Shown: piece after piece, positions 1-8,078 of the stretch
Numbering within the stretch: the stretch's first letter is position 1
Layout of the letters: every line of letters starts with the position of its first letter
Source: an uncultured Lachnospira sp.
GTDB taxonomy: Bacteria; Bacillota; Clostridia; Lachnospirales; Lachnospiraceae
DNA: 19,255 nt
Reading direction: 5' to 3'
NCBI GenBank assembly: GCA_947306285.1
Contig: CAMZGB010000013.1
Location: 1-19,255 of the forward strand
Translations under genes and position numbers: made by a program
Notes under the pieces: model-generated
Told to the model about the DNA's origin: nothing
What the model saw: the letters and a program-made list of their open reading frames with translations, nothing else
The model's database searches: none

Positions 1-2
1 CA

Positions 3-377
3 CTTACAGCTGATGAGATTGCTAAGCAGGCAGAATTCTTCTGCTTCGGTACTAACGACCTTACACAGATGACATATGGATTCTCAAGAGACGATGCTGG
101 TAAGTTCTTAGATGCTTACTATGACGCAAAAATCTTCGAGAACGATCCATTTGCTAAGTTAGATCAAGATGGTGTTGGAAAACTTATGGAAATGGCTATC
201 CAATTAGGTAAGAAAGCTAATCCAAACCTACACCTAGGTATCTGTGGTGAGCACGGTGGAGATCCATCATCAGTAGAGTTCTGTCATAAGATTGGACTAG
301 ACTATGTATCATGTTCACCATTTAGAGTTCCAATTGCTAGACTTGCAGCAGCTCAGGCAGCTATCGCAAATAAGTAA
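3..377 (+). CDS. ppdK: Pyruvate, phosphate dikinase, C-terminal fragment
   Basis: This is the 3' end of the gene for pyruvate, phosphate dikinase, which interconverts pyruvate, ATP and phosphate with PEP, AMP and pyrophosphate in the cytoplasm; in anaerobes it often works in glycolysis. Only the last 124 codons are present; reading starts in frame at base 3 and the gene begins upstream of the window. The PEP/pyruvate-binding barrel is recognisable from the FGTNDLTQMTYGFSRDD segment and from GICGEHGGDPSSVEF, in which the Cys encoded at 243-245 corresponds to the family's catalytic cysteine. The tail SPFRVPIARLAAAQAAI is typical of the family's end, so the C-terminus looks intact. It differs from everything downstream: it has no secretion features and is followed by a strong terminator. 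Identification is by recognised family motifs. Confidence 0.95.
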   Translation, partial: LTADEIAKQAEFFCFGTNDLTQMTYGFSRDDAGKFLDAYYDAKIFENDPFAKLDQDGVGKLMEMAIQLGKKANPNLHLGICGEHGGDPSSVEFCHKIGLDYVSCSPFRVPIARLAAAQAAIANK

Positions 378-397
378 TTTGAATTGAAATGATAATT

Positions 398-433
398 AAT
401 AGGATTGATGTTTTGCATCAATCCTATTTTTTT
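398..433 (+). terminator. Rho-independent terminator of ppdK (repeated type)
   Basis: A perfect 13-bp stem (398-410 with 416-428) closes a 5-nt loop and is followed by a T-run to 433. The stem arm AATAGGATTGATG recurs in the terminators at 2871 and 6183. Confidence 0.93.
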
Positions 434-438
434 ATGTA

Positions 439-467
439 TTGATTTTAGGTATAAAAAAAGATACGAT
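439..467 (+). promoter_or_regulatory. Sigma-A-type promoter of the 508 gene
   Basis: TTGATT at 439-444 and TACGAT at 462-467 are separated by 17 nt, about 40 nt upstream of the start codon and just after the ppdK terminator. The arrangement implies that the 508 gene is transcribed independently of ppdK. Confidence 0.6.
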
Positions 468-507
468 AGTTTAAGATAAAAACTAGTTTTCTTGAAAAGG
501 AGAAAGC

Positions 508-2859
508 ATGAAAATTAAGAATATCAAAAATAGAATAATCGCAATTGTATGCACATTTACACTATTGTTTTCTGGAACTGTATATATCAATCTTGTTACT
601 ATATCGGCTGGTGCAAATGAACTTATAGTGAGCAAAACTTCGTTCAAACAGGGTGAAGCTGTAATGGTTCGTGCAAATTGCGATGCAAGCGATTCTTGGG
701 TAGGTATCTACAAAGAAAACGAAGAACCAGGTGACACCCAATCTCTTTATTGGTACTGGGTTAAAGATTATAAAAATTTAGCAGTGGATATTAGAACAAC
801 GACGAATAACAGAGGGACAGAATTTACTCCTGGAAGATATAAAATTATATTATTTGGTGATGGACAGTATGGTAAGAGATTAAAGACGGAGTATATTACT
901 CTTTCAGATTTGGCACCACTTAAATCTATTTCTTATAGTTTGGATAGTGCGACAGATGGTTTTGCAGATGGAACTGTTGTTGTAACTAAAGATAAAAATA
1001 ATGAAAAAGCAACGGACTGCATAATGTATTGGGCGGATGCCTCAGGAAAACCATTAGAAGGTTACACTTCTCTGGCAAAGTTTAAACTAAATGAAACTGA
1101 GACACAGCACGCTATGTATTCGCATACTATCATTCCTGATGGAGCAAAAAAACTAATTGCCTATACCACAGATGGTGAAGAACTATCTGACGAAGCGGTA
1201 TCTGTTGATTTGCCAAATAATAGTTCATACAAATTCAACGAAGAACCACTTAGAGAGTTTCAGATTATCAGTGATATTCATGTTACAACTGATAGTGGCG
1301 CTACAGGTGAGTGCAAGAAGTCAAACATTCATTTTTCGCAGATGTTAAATGACGTAAAGCAACACAGCACCAATAGTATGGGTATTTTTATAAATGGTGA
1401 TATTGCAAATTCCGGATCCGAAGAGGAGTTCAAGAAAGTTAGAACGTTATATAATGATGCTCAAAATGCAGGAAATGGAACACTTCCAGCAATGCATATG
1501 GCCATCGGGAATCATGATTGGATAAAAGGCAATCCAAACAATCAGTTCCAAAAATATTGTTTGCTATTCAACCCATCTCTACAGACAATGCCTACTAATG
1601 TTTATTATTCGGAAACAGTAAATGGCTACAATTTCATTTATTTAGGTGGGGAGAGTGCAGGGTTGAGAGCTGATTTATCAAGCACTCAACTTTCATGGTT
1701 TGATGAAACTATGCAAAGATATACCGAGGAAGATCCAAAGAAACCTGTATTTGTATTCTTACATCAGTCATTTAAAAATACTGTTGCTGGTTCATTGGAT
1801 GGACAAGGTTGGGATGGAGTATCTGATGAAACTTCACATAAAAATATAATGAAAAAGTATAATAATATAGTTTTGTTGAATGGACATTCTCATTGGGAGC
1901 TAAACTCAGAGAGTTGTCTTTACCCAGGTAATGGGAAAATACCTGTTGCGTTAAACACTGCAGCAGTTGGCTATTTGTGGAGCAGTTACAATGTTACATC
2001 GGGTGAGTTCGCCGAAGGCTCCCATGGATACTACGTAAGAGTATATGAAGATAAGGTAGTATTTTTAGGAAGAGATTTCGAGAATAACAAATACATTCCA
2101 TCTGCAGTATTTGTGTTGGATAAAAAGTTGTTGAAGTGTTTAGATTATGACGAAGAAGAGACTACAACAGTTGCGCCAACAGAGCCTGTTCAGACCACAG
2201 TAGAACCAATTGAAACAACTACCAAAGCGAACGAAACAACTAAAGCAGACGTAACAACAAAAGGCGGTGAAACAACAAAAGAGGGAGTAACTACCAAAGA
2301 AGACGCAACTACAAAAGTCCCTGTAATTACGACGAAGAGCCTAATTATTACGACAAAAGAAGGAGACACAACAAAGGCTCCAATATTTACAACAAAAGAG
2401 GGCAGAACCACCAGGATACCGACTTTTACTACAAGAGCGCCAGTATTTACCACTAAATCGCCAAGCAAAACTACAGAGGTTCCAGTTGTTACAACAAATA
2501 AGCCAAAAACCACAACGATTGCCCCTGAAACAGCAACTGCAGTAAAAGTAAAGGCTCCTGGAAAAACTAAAGTTAAGAAAGTGGTAAAGAAAAAAACCGC
2601 TAAGAAGCTAAAGGTTACATTAAAGGTGGTAAAAGGAGCAGTTGGATACCAGGTAGCTGTCTACAAATCAAAGAAGAATGCTAAGAAGAACAAAAAAGCC
2701 TTGGTAAAGAAATATGTAACGAAGATTAAGTTTACGATTAAGTCAAAGAAGATTAAGAATAGAAAGAAACTCTTTGTTAAGGCAAGAGCATATGCTTTGA
2801 ATAAAGGTATAAAAGTGTTTGGCAAGTGGTCAGGCATTAAAAAAGTTAATAATAAATAA
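508..2859 (+). CDS. Secreted calcineurin-like metallophosphoesterase with WVGLY domain and basic Fn3-like tail
   Basis: A 783-residue secreted protein. The start is set by AAAGGAG at 496-502. Residues 1-34 are a Sec signal peptide (basic N-terminus, hydrophobic core, likely cut after ISA). Residues 38-133 form a beta-rich domain with the WVGIYK motif at 64-69 and a YKIILFGDG motif. Residues 137-236 look Fn3-like. Residues 248-535 are a calcineurin-like phosphoesterase with a full metal-site set: D256 and H258, N296-G-D298, GNHD 334-337, H419, and GHSH 459-462. A TTK-rich linker spans about 551-676. The tail 680-783 is Fn3-like with 38 Lys, 2 Arg and no Asp or Glu. The substrate is unknown; the family cleaves phosphomonoesters or diesters with two metal ions. 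Residues 137-535 align without gaps to 857-1255 of the protein encoded at 12493. It has its own promoter and terminator. It probably acts outside the cell, retained by the basic tail (inference). Confidence 0.9.
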   Translation: MKIKNIKNRIIAIVCTFTLLFSGTVYINLVTISAGANELIVSKTSFKQGEAVMVRANCDASDSWVGIYKENEEPGDTQSLYWYWVKDYKNLAVDIRTTTNNRGTEFTPGRYKIILFGDGQYGKRLKTEYITLSDLAPLKSISYSLDSATDGFADGTVVVTKDKNNEKATDCIMYWADASGKPLEGYTSLAKFKLNETETQHAMYSHTIIPDGAKKLIAYTTDGEELSDEAVSVDLPNNSSYKFNEEPLREFQIISDIHVTTDSGATGECKKSNIHFSQMLNDVKQHSTNSMGIFINGDIANSGSEEEFKKVRTLYNDAQNAGNGTLPAMHMAIGNHDWIKGNPNNQFQKYCLLFNPSLQTMPTNVYYSETVNGYNFIYLGGESAGLRADLSSTQLSWFDETMQRYTEEDPKKPVFVFLHQSFKNTVAGSLDGQGWDGVSDETSHKNIMKKYNNIVLLNGHSHWELNSESCLYPGNGKIPVALNTAAVGYLWSSYNVTSGEFAEGSHGYYVRVYEDKVVFLGRDFENNKYIPSAVFVLDKKLLKCLDYDEEETTTVAPTEPVQTTVEPIETTTKANETTKADVTTKGGETTKEGVTTKEDATTKVPVITTKSLIITTKEGDTTKAPIFTTKEGRTTRIPTFTTRAPVFTTKSPSKTTEVPVVTTNKPKTTTIAPETATAVKVKAPGKTKVKKVVKKKTAKKLKVTLKVVKGAVGYQVAVYKSKKNAKKNKKALVKKYVTKIKFTIKSKKIKNRKKLFVKARAYALNKGIKVFGKWSGIKKVNNK

Positions 2860-2870
2860 ACCATAATAAA

Positions 2871-2906
2871 AACAGGATTGATGTCTTGCATCAGTCCTGT
2901 TTTTTG
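2871..2906 (+). terminator. Rho-independent terminator (repeated type)
   Basis: The stem 2871-2883 pairs with 2889-2901 (13 bp, one G-T pair) around a 5-nt loop and runs into a T-tract. The sequence is nearly that of the ppdK terminator at 398. Confidence 0.92.
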
Positions 2907-2985
2907 GTTATTTAGATTAATAATTTCATCAAAATTTTTATATACAATAACAGTGGCAAATAATACTATTTATTCGTTGCAAATA

Positions 2986-3015
2986 TTGATTATCATTGCT
3001 AAAAAATGGTATAAT
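2986..3015 (+). promoter_or_regulatory. Promoter of the 3094 gene, twin of the one at 6286
   Basis: TTGATT at 2986-2991, an 18-nt spacer, then TATAAT at 3010-3015 preceded by TGG, giving an extended -10. The same elements at the same spacing lie upstream of the next gene at 6286-6315. Confidence 0.8.
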
Positions 3016-3093
3016 ATTTGGGCAAGTTTATTAAGGAACGGATAAGGAAAAATCGAATAATAATATTTTTTCTTAGAAAGAAGGGAGACAAAA
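3016..3093 (+). promoter_or_regulatory. Conserved 5' leader shared with the 6397 gene
   Basis: The leader contains GGCAAGTTTATTAAGG at 3021-3036, identical to 6321-6336. Aligning 3001-3060 with 6301-6360 without gaps gives 49 of 60 matching bases by direct count. An A/T-rich hairpin can form between 3044-3053 and 3065-3074, and a similar one between 6346-6353 and 6367-6374. It resembles no riboswitch that I recognise. The ribosome-binding site AAGGGAG at 3081-3087 follows. Confidence 0.6.
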
Positions 3094-6000
3094 ATGAAGA
3101 GATTATTTAGAAAATCGATTGCTGTAATTTGTGCAATAGCAATGGTTGTTGCAACTTTTGTCGGTGTTAATTTTACAAAGCAGGCAAAAGCTGATTCAGC
3201 AGTGACATTACAGCCATGGACATTTTATGAGGGTGCTGAAGTAGCAAGAACTCATGATCAATGGGCTAGTAGATGGTATAATTCGGTTACCACTACAGCT
3301 GGTGAAACCAAAGGCTATTCATATTGGTATCAAGGTCCTCACCAAGCTTGGACTGATGGAGAACCTGTAATCTGGGATACTACAGAAGTAGCAAATGGAT
3401 TTACGGCAGATATTAAGAATACAGGATGGGACGGAGAATATGTTGGATCAACTTTAAAGGGCGACAACCCATGGTTAATGAGATCATATATGGAAGGAAT
3501 CCCTGTTCAAAAGGATCATGCATATAGAATATCGTTTGATGCGAAGTGGACAAATGGAGAAAAAGCTCCAGAGAAGAATATTAGAATTTCTGCAGAAGAT
3601 TCAAATGAACAAGATATTTTTGAGAATGTTGATAATCCAACAAGACAAATAACAGTAGCTTCTGGAAACACAGAATCGTATTCACAAGATTTTGTTATGA
3701 GTAGTAGTGCTTCGACTATTAAAGTTACTTTAGGATATGGAGCATTTTTGTATAGTCATAATAATGAACTTACTACTGAAGATGTAGCCGCATCTGGTGT
3801 TCTTGAGATTTCTAATTTTACTATTACAGAAATAGAAGTAGAAACTACTACACCAGAAGCAACAACATCAGAAGAAACTGAAACACCAGATTCTCCATAT
3901 GTAGATGACTCAGGCGTAAAAAGTTGGACATTCCATCAAGGTGGACAGTACAATCCTGACAAAGAGCCAGGAAATACTGGTTATATTGATAGTGTAAAAA
4001 TGGCTGACAAAACTACAATTCTTTCTAATTGGAAGAGAGGTGGAAAAGAGTCTGAGCAAGCACAAACTGCAGAAGCTGGCAGAACAGGATACGAACTAAA
4101 TATTGCAAATACTGGCTGGGATAGAGGCTGGGATAACAATCCAGTTAATATTAATCCATGGTCAGTTAGGTCAGAAGGACTTTCTGATATTCAAGCAAAT
4201 CATAAATATCAAGTTACTTTTAAGGCAAAAGCTTCAGGTAACAAATATGGCTATGTATCATTTAAGACTAATGGACAATCTCCATACGGAGAAGGAGGTT
4301 CATTTGATGAAGGTAGTAGTAATCAAATAATTATTCTAAGTAGTGAAGAAAGAACATTCACATATACATTCACTAATGCTGTTGGTGGATCTGAACTAAC
4401 AACCTCACTAATGTGGGGAGCTTTTGGAAAAGCCGGCGATGGACATTTCTATGATTATTCAGGAGATGATATCACAGCACTTATGGAGATTGGTGAAGAT
4501 ACTAACTTTAATGGAAGAGTTACAGTAAGTAATTTCAAAATTGTAGATTTAGGCGAAGATCCTTCTACAACAACAACACCAGAAGTTACAACACCAGAAG
4601 AAACTGAGACAGCAGATCCTTCATACGTTGATGACTCAAATGTTGATAGTTGGAGATTCCATCAGGGTGGACAATATAATCCAGATAAAGAGCCAGGAAA
4701 TACTGGCTATATCAGTAGAGTTAAGATGGATGATAACTCTAAACTTACTGGCTGGAAGAGAGGTGGAAAAGACTCAGAAGAATATAAAGATGCAAATTCT
4801 GGACGCACAGGATTTGAGTTAGATATTGAGAATAACGGTTGGGATCGAGATTGGAATCACGACCCATACAGAATTAATCCTTGGGCAGTTAGAGCAGAAG
4901 CATCTTCAGCTATGAAGACTAAACATTTGTATAGAGTAACTTTTAATGCAAAAGCAGATAAGACAAAATACGGTTATGTTTCATTTAAAACAACTGTTGG
5001 TGGTGTAGATATGCCTCCATATAGTAATGAAGGTTCATTAGATAAGATTAGTAGTAATCAAGTAATTGTTCTTGGTGAAGAAGAACAAACATTCACATAC
5101 CAGTTTACTAACCATGTTGGTGGTCAACAACTAACTACCGCGTTATTATTTGGAGCTTTTGGAGCAGCAAGTGATGGTCATATTTATGATTATTCAGGAA
5201 AAGACATTACTGAACTTCTAAATGGACCAGAAACTGATTGGAATGGAAAAGTTACAGTAAGTAACTTCAAGATTGAAGATTTAGGTGGTCCTGAAGAAAC
5301 TACAGAAGTTGAAACAACAGAAGGCCCTGAACCTGAATTACCAGCACCAGAAGGTTTTGCATATGTTGGAAATGAGGATTATCCTTATCTATTCCAATGG
5401 TCTCCAGTAGTGGGAGCAGACTACTATAGAGTTTATGTAGATGGCAACTTTGCATTTAGTGGACCAGATACATCAGTAAATCTTGATTCAGCGTGGTTTA
5501 TAGATAACAGAGAATATGAAATTGCAGTTGAAGCAGTAGCTGGAACTGGTGAAAACGAACGTGTATCAGTGAGAAATACAATTAAGTTCACACCTCAAGA
5601 GTTTGAAACTACAACAAAGGCTGATGTAACTACAAAACCAGATCAACCTACTGAAACAACAAAATCTGAGGAAACGACAAAATCTGAGGAAACAACAAAA
5701 GCCGATGAGCCAACAACAGTACCTGGCGAGACTACAACAAAAGCAAAAGAGACTACAACAGCGACTCCAACTGCTACAGGAACACCAGTAGAAACAACTG
5801 GATCAGATGTTACAACACAGGCTTCAGAAGAAACTACTAAGGCAGCTGTAAAGGCACCTGGAAAAGCTAAAGTTAAGAAGGCAATCAAGAAGAAAAAATC
5901 AGCAAAGAAGATTAAGATTACGCTCAAGAAGATTAAAGGTGCTAAAGGATATCAGGTTGCTGTATATAAGACAAAGAAGAATGCTAAAAAGAATAAGAAA

Positions 6001-6162
6001 GCATTAGCAAAGAAGATTACCAAGAAGACTAAATATACTATCAAATCGAAGAAATTTAAGAACAAGAGTAAACTATTTGTTAGAGTTAGAGCATTCGTTT
6101 TGGATGGTGATAAAAAAGTATATGGCAAATGGTCAGGTATTAAGAAAACTAAGAAAAAATAG
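3094..6162 (+). CDS. Secreted protein with three CBM-like repeats, Fn3 and basic Fn3-like tail
   Basis: A 1022-residue protein with no catalytic domain that I can recognise. The signal peptide is residues 1-33, likely cut after AKA. Three jelly-roll-type repeats lie at about 41-247, 275-487 and 519-731. The last two are close copies, each opening with a YVDDS segment followed by FHQGGQYNPDKEPGNTGYI. All three share a GWD...NPW..R pattern and a Y(R/Q)V(S/T)F.AK strand, which recalls carbohydrate-binding modules of the CBM4/9 type. An Fn3-like domain occupies 749-835. A Thr/Pro/Glu linker follows at 836-917, then the Lys-rich Fn3-like tail 918-1022 (two Asp, no Glu). The likely role is surface or extracellular glycan binding, inferred from the modules. 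Acidic ETTTPE linkers separate the repeats. The gene has its own promoter, conserved leader and terminator. Confidence 0.85.
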   Translation: MKRLFRKSIAVICAIAMVVATFVGVNFTKQAKADSAVTLQPWTFYEGAEVARTHDQWASRWYNSVTTTAGETKGYSYWYQGPHQAWTDGEPVIWDTTEVANGFTADIKNTGWDGEYVGSTLKGDNPWLMRSYMEGIPVQKDHAYRISFDAKWTNGEKAPEKNIRISAEDSNEQDIFENVDNPTRQITVASGNTESYSQDFVMSSSASTIKVTLGYGAFLYSHNNELTTEDVAASGVLEISNFTITEIEVETTTPEATTSEETETPDSPYVDDSGVKSWTFHQGGQYNPDKEPGNTGYIDSVKMADKTTILSNWKRGGKESEQAQTAEAGRTGYELNIANTGWDRGWDNNPVNINPWSVRSEGLSDIQANHKYQVTFKAKASGNKYGYVSFKTNGQSPYGEGGSFDEGSSNQIIILSSEERTFTYTFTNAVGGSELTTSLMWGAFGKAGDGHFYDYSGDDITALMEIGEDTNFNGRVTVSNFKIVDLGEDPSTTTTPEVTTPEETETADPSYVDDSNVDSWRFHQGGQYNPDKEPGNTGYISRVKMDDNSKLTGWKRGGKDSEEYKDANSGRTGFELDIENNGWDRDWNHDPYRINPWAVRAEASSAMKTKHLYRVTFNAKADKTKYGYVSFKTTVGGVDMPPYSNEGSLDKISSNQVIVLGEEEQTFTYQFTNHVGGQQLTTALLFGAFGAASDGHIYDYSGKDITELLNGPETDWNGKVTVSNFKIEDLGGPEETTEVETTEGPEPELPAPEGFAYVGNEDYPYLFQWSPVVGADYYRVYVDGNFAFSGPDTSVNLDSAWFIDNREYEIAVEAVAGTGENERVSVRNTIKFTPQEFETTTKADVTTKPDQPTETTKSEETTKSEETTKADEPTTVPGETTTKAKETTTATPTATGTPVETTGSDVTTQASEETTKAAVKAPGKAKVKKAIKKKKSAKKIKITLKKIKGAKGYQVAVYKTKKNAKKNKKALAKKITKKTKYTIKSKKFKNKSKLFVRVRAFVLDGDKKVYGKWSGIKKTKKK

Positions 6163-6182
6163 ATTTTAATAACTAATTATTG

Positions 6183-6217
6183 AATAGGATTGATGCATTG
6201 CATCAATCCTATTTTTT
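6183..6217 (+). terminator. Rho-independent terminator (repeated type)
   Basis: A perfect 13-bp stem (6183-6195 with 6201-6213) with a 5-nt loop and a T-tract. The arms are identical to those of the ppdK terminator at 398-428; only the loop differs. Confidence 0.93.
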
Positions 6218-6285
6218 ATCATTTTTTCTTTATATAATATGTATAACAAAAATAATAAATGACACCTATTTCTTTGCGTTATATG

Positions 6286-6315
6286 TTGAATATAATTATC
6301 AAAAAGTGTTATAAT
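6286..6315 (+). promoter_or_regulatory. Promoter of the 6397 gene, twin of the one at 2986
   Basis: TTGAAT at 6286-6291, an 18-nt spacer, and TATAAT at 6310-6315 with an upstream TGT (extended -10). The conserved leader with GGCAAGTTTATTAAGG follows at 6321-6336. Confidence 0.8.
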
Positions 6316-6396
6316 AATTAGGCAAGTTTATTAAGGTTCGGAGAAGGAAAAATTGTATTGAAAACTATTTTTCTGAACAAAGAAAGGAGAACGAAC

Positions 6397-7980
6397 ATGA
6401 AAAAACAAGTGAAGAAAATAATTGCTATTACTTTGACATTGGCATTAGCAATTGTGGGAACAACATTTAGTACAAGCTCAGTTGATGCTAAACAGGCACA
6501 TGACTGTGTGATTAATCAGGATACAACTGATGGTATGTGGACATACTATGTTGTTCAAAATGAATGGGGAAATGAGGCAGCTAGTTATAATGATGCAAGT
6601 AAGGTTGATGGTTTTATCTATAGCCATGATGTTTATGGTTGGGACGGAGCTTGGTTCCATTCATCAGATCTTAGAAGCATGTATAATTTAGAGGCTGGAA
6701 AAAACTATAAGTGTACTATTACTGTTCAGCCATTATGTACAGAAGGTCAAACAAATGTACATGTATGGACAACAGGTGGTGAGACTAATATAGAGAATAC
6801 AAATCAAATGGGCGATGTAACAACTCCATTGACTTGGACTGGTAGTGTTGGAGTAACAGATGAAGACCTTTGTATGCACATTGGATATGGAAACAATGAC
6901 AAGGGCGAATCTGTTGGTGCCTATGTTGGTGGTTTTAAAATTGTAAGTGTAGTATTTGAAGAATCAACAGAAACTACAACAGCTGATTCTAACACATGTG
7001 TAATCGGAAAAGAGACGAAGGCAGGTGCTTGGACATATACAGTTGTTCAAAATGAGTGGAATAATGAAAAAGCAAGTTTCAATGATTCAAGCAAAATTGT
7101 AGGATTCCAGTATAACCATGAGGTATATGGTTGGGATGGAGCTTGGTGGCAGACGTCCGATATTAAAGATAGATTTGGTTTGACAGAAGGAAATGAATAT
7201 GATTGCACAATTACAATCAAACCATTGTGTAAAGATGATGCTACAAATATTCACGTATGGACAGATGGTGGAGAAGTAAACCTTGATAATACAGATCAAG
7301 AGGGAACTGAAGCGAAGAATTTAACATGGTCTGGAAAAGTTAAGGTAGGCTCTGCTGACTTGATTCTTGGTATTGGATACGGTAATAAGGCTGATGGAAC
7401 ATCATCAGGAGCTTATGTTGGCGGATTTGAAATAGTTAGTGTTGAGTTCAATGGTGGTGGTGAAGTATCTACAACACCTGGAGAATCAACAACAGCAGCA
7501 CCAGAGAGTTCAACAGTAGCACCAGAAAGTTCAACAGCAACACCAGGAACTACAGTAGCACCTGAAAGCACAACAGCAACACCAGGAACTACAGTAGCAC
7601 CTGAAAGTACAACAGCAACACCAGGAACAACAGAGGCTCCAGTTGTTACAACAAAGACTCCAGTAACTACTAAGGCACCTGTAAAGGCACCTGGAAAAAC
7701 TAAGGTTTCAAAAGCTACTAAGAAGAAATCAGCTAAGAAAGTTAAAGTAACACTTAAGAAGGTAAAAGGCGCTAAGGGTTATCAAATTGCTATTTCTAAG
7801 AAGAAGAGTAGCAAGACAATCGTAAAGAAATATGTAACAAAGACTAAAGTTACTATTTCTTCAAAGAAGGTTAAAAAAGCTAAGAAATTATATGTAAGAG
7901 CAAGAGCATACGTAATGGACGGAACAAAGAAGAAATTCGGCGCTTGGTCTAAATATAAGAAGGTTAAAATTACAAAGTAA
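6397..7980 (+). CDS. Secreted protein with two tandem lectin/CBM-like repeats and basic Fn3-like tail
   Basis: The start is taken at ATG 6397 (527 residues), because AAAGGAGA at 6383-6390 sits just upstream. An in-frame TTG at 6358 would add 13 residues with no ribosome-binding site. The signal peptide is 1-31, likely cut after VDA. Two homologous repeats at about 36-188 and 200-352 each carry a W.Y.VVQNEW segment, VYGWDGAW, a central (V/I)HVW(T)..GGE, an IGYGN turn and a closing GAYVGGF strand. The aromatic-rich beta pattern suggests a carbohydrate-binding jelly roll, but I cannot name the family. The linker 353-428 contains a 13-residue tandem repeat. The tail 429-527 is the shared Lys-rich Fn3-like domain with one Asp. 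No enzyme domain is seen. The gene shares its promoter and leader with the 3094 gene, so the two are probably co-regulated. Confidence 0.85.
   Translation: MKKQVKKIIAITLTLALAIVGTTFSTSSVDAKQAHDCVINQDTTDGMWTYYVVQNEWGNEAASYNDASKVDGFIYSHDVYGWDGAWFHSSDLRSMYNLEAGKNYKCTITVQPLCTEGQTNVHVWTTGGETNIENTNQMGDVTTPLTWTGSVGVTDEDLCMHIGYGNNDKGESVGAYVGGFKIVSVVFEESTETTTADSNTCVIGKETKAGAWTYTVVQNEWNNEKASFNDSSKIVGFQYNHEVYGWDGAWWQTSDIKDRFGLTEGNEYDCTITIKPLCKDDATNIHVWTDGGEVNLDNTDQEGTEAKNLTWSGKVKVGSADLILGIGYGNKADGTSSGAYVGGFEIVSVEFNGGGEVSTTPGESTTAAPESSTVAPESSTATPGTTVAPESTTATPGTTVAPESTTATPGTTEAPVVTTKTPVTTKAPVKAPGKTKVSKATKKKSAKKVKVTLKKVKGAKGYQIAISKKKSSKTIVKKYVTKTKVTISSKKVKKAKKLYVRARAYVMDGTKKKFGAWSKYKKVKITK
7525..7630 (+). 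repeat. 39-bp tandem repeat encoding the Thr/Pro linker
   Basis: A 39-nt unit starts at 7525, 7564 and 7603, giving about 2.7 copies. It encodes ESTTATPGTTVAP repeats. The second and third copies are almost identical, differing at a single synonymous base before the array decays. It is an in-frame minisatellite that could change linker length without a frameshift. Confidence 0.85.
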
Positions 7981-7993
7981 TAAGACATAATTA

Positions 7994-8045
7994 AGAAATG
8001 ACCCATATGGGACGGTTTCGAATCATATGGGTCGTTTCTTTTTGT
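7994..8045 (+). terminator. Rho-independent terminator after the 6397 gene
   Basis: A 16-bp stem with one G-T pair (7994-8009 with 8024-8039) and a 14-nt loop, followed by a T-rich run. The ATG codons at 7998 and 8007 lie inside this hairpin. Confidence 0.88.
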
Positions 8046-8078
8046 GATATATTATTTTTTACAGAGAGGGAAACAAAA

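Noticed and set aside
2190..2513. Minus-strand open frame rich in VV and FVV opposite the Thr-rich linker
   Set aside because: It is the antisense of ACA/ACT Thr codons, with no ribosome-binding site and low complexity; the same artefact recurs at 5643-5927 and 9590-9985.
2545..2859. Lys-rich tail as a nucleic-acid-binding histone-like domain
   Set aside because: The protein has a signal peptide, and the tail keeps Fn3 strand motifs (GYQVAVY, ARAY, KWS), so an extracellular basic Fn3-like domain fits better; DNA binding outside the cell is not excluded.
3016..3093. c-di-GMP or other known riboswitch in the shared leader
   Set aside because: The leader is only about 75 nt, very A-rich, and lacks the conserved cores of the riboswitch classes I know; it is kept as an unexplained conserved leader.
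7525..7630. CRISPR-like array
   Set aside because: The repeats are contiguous, in frame, and encode a Thr/Pro linker; there are no spacers.
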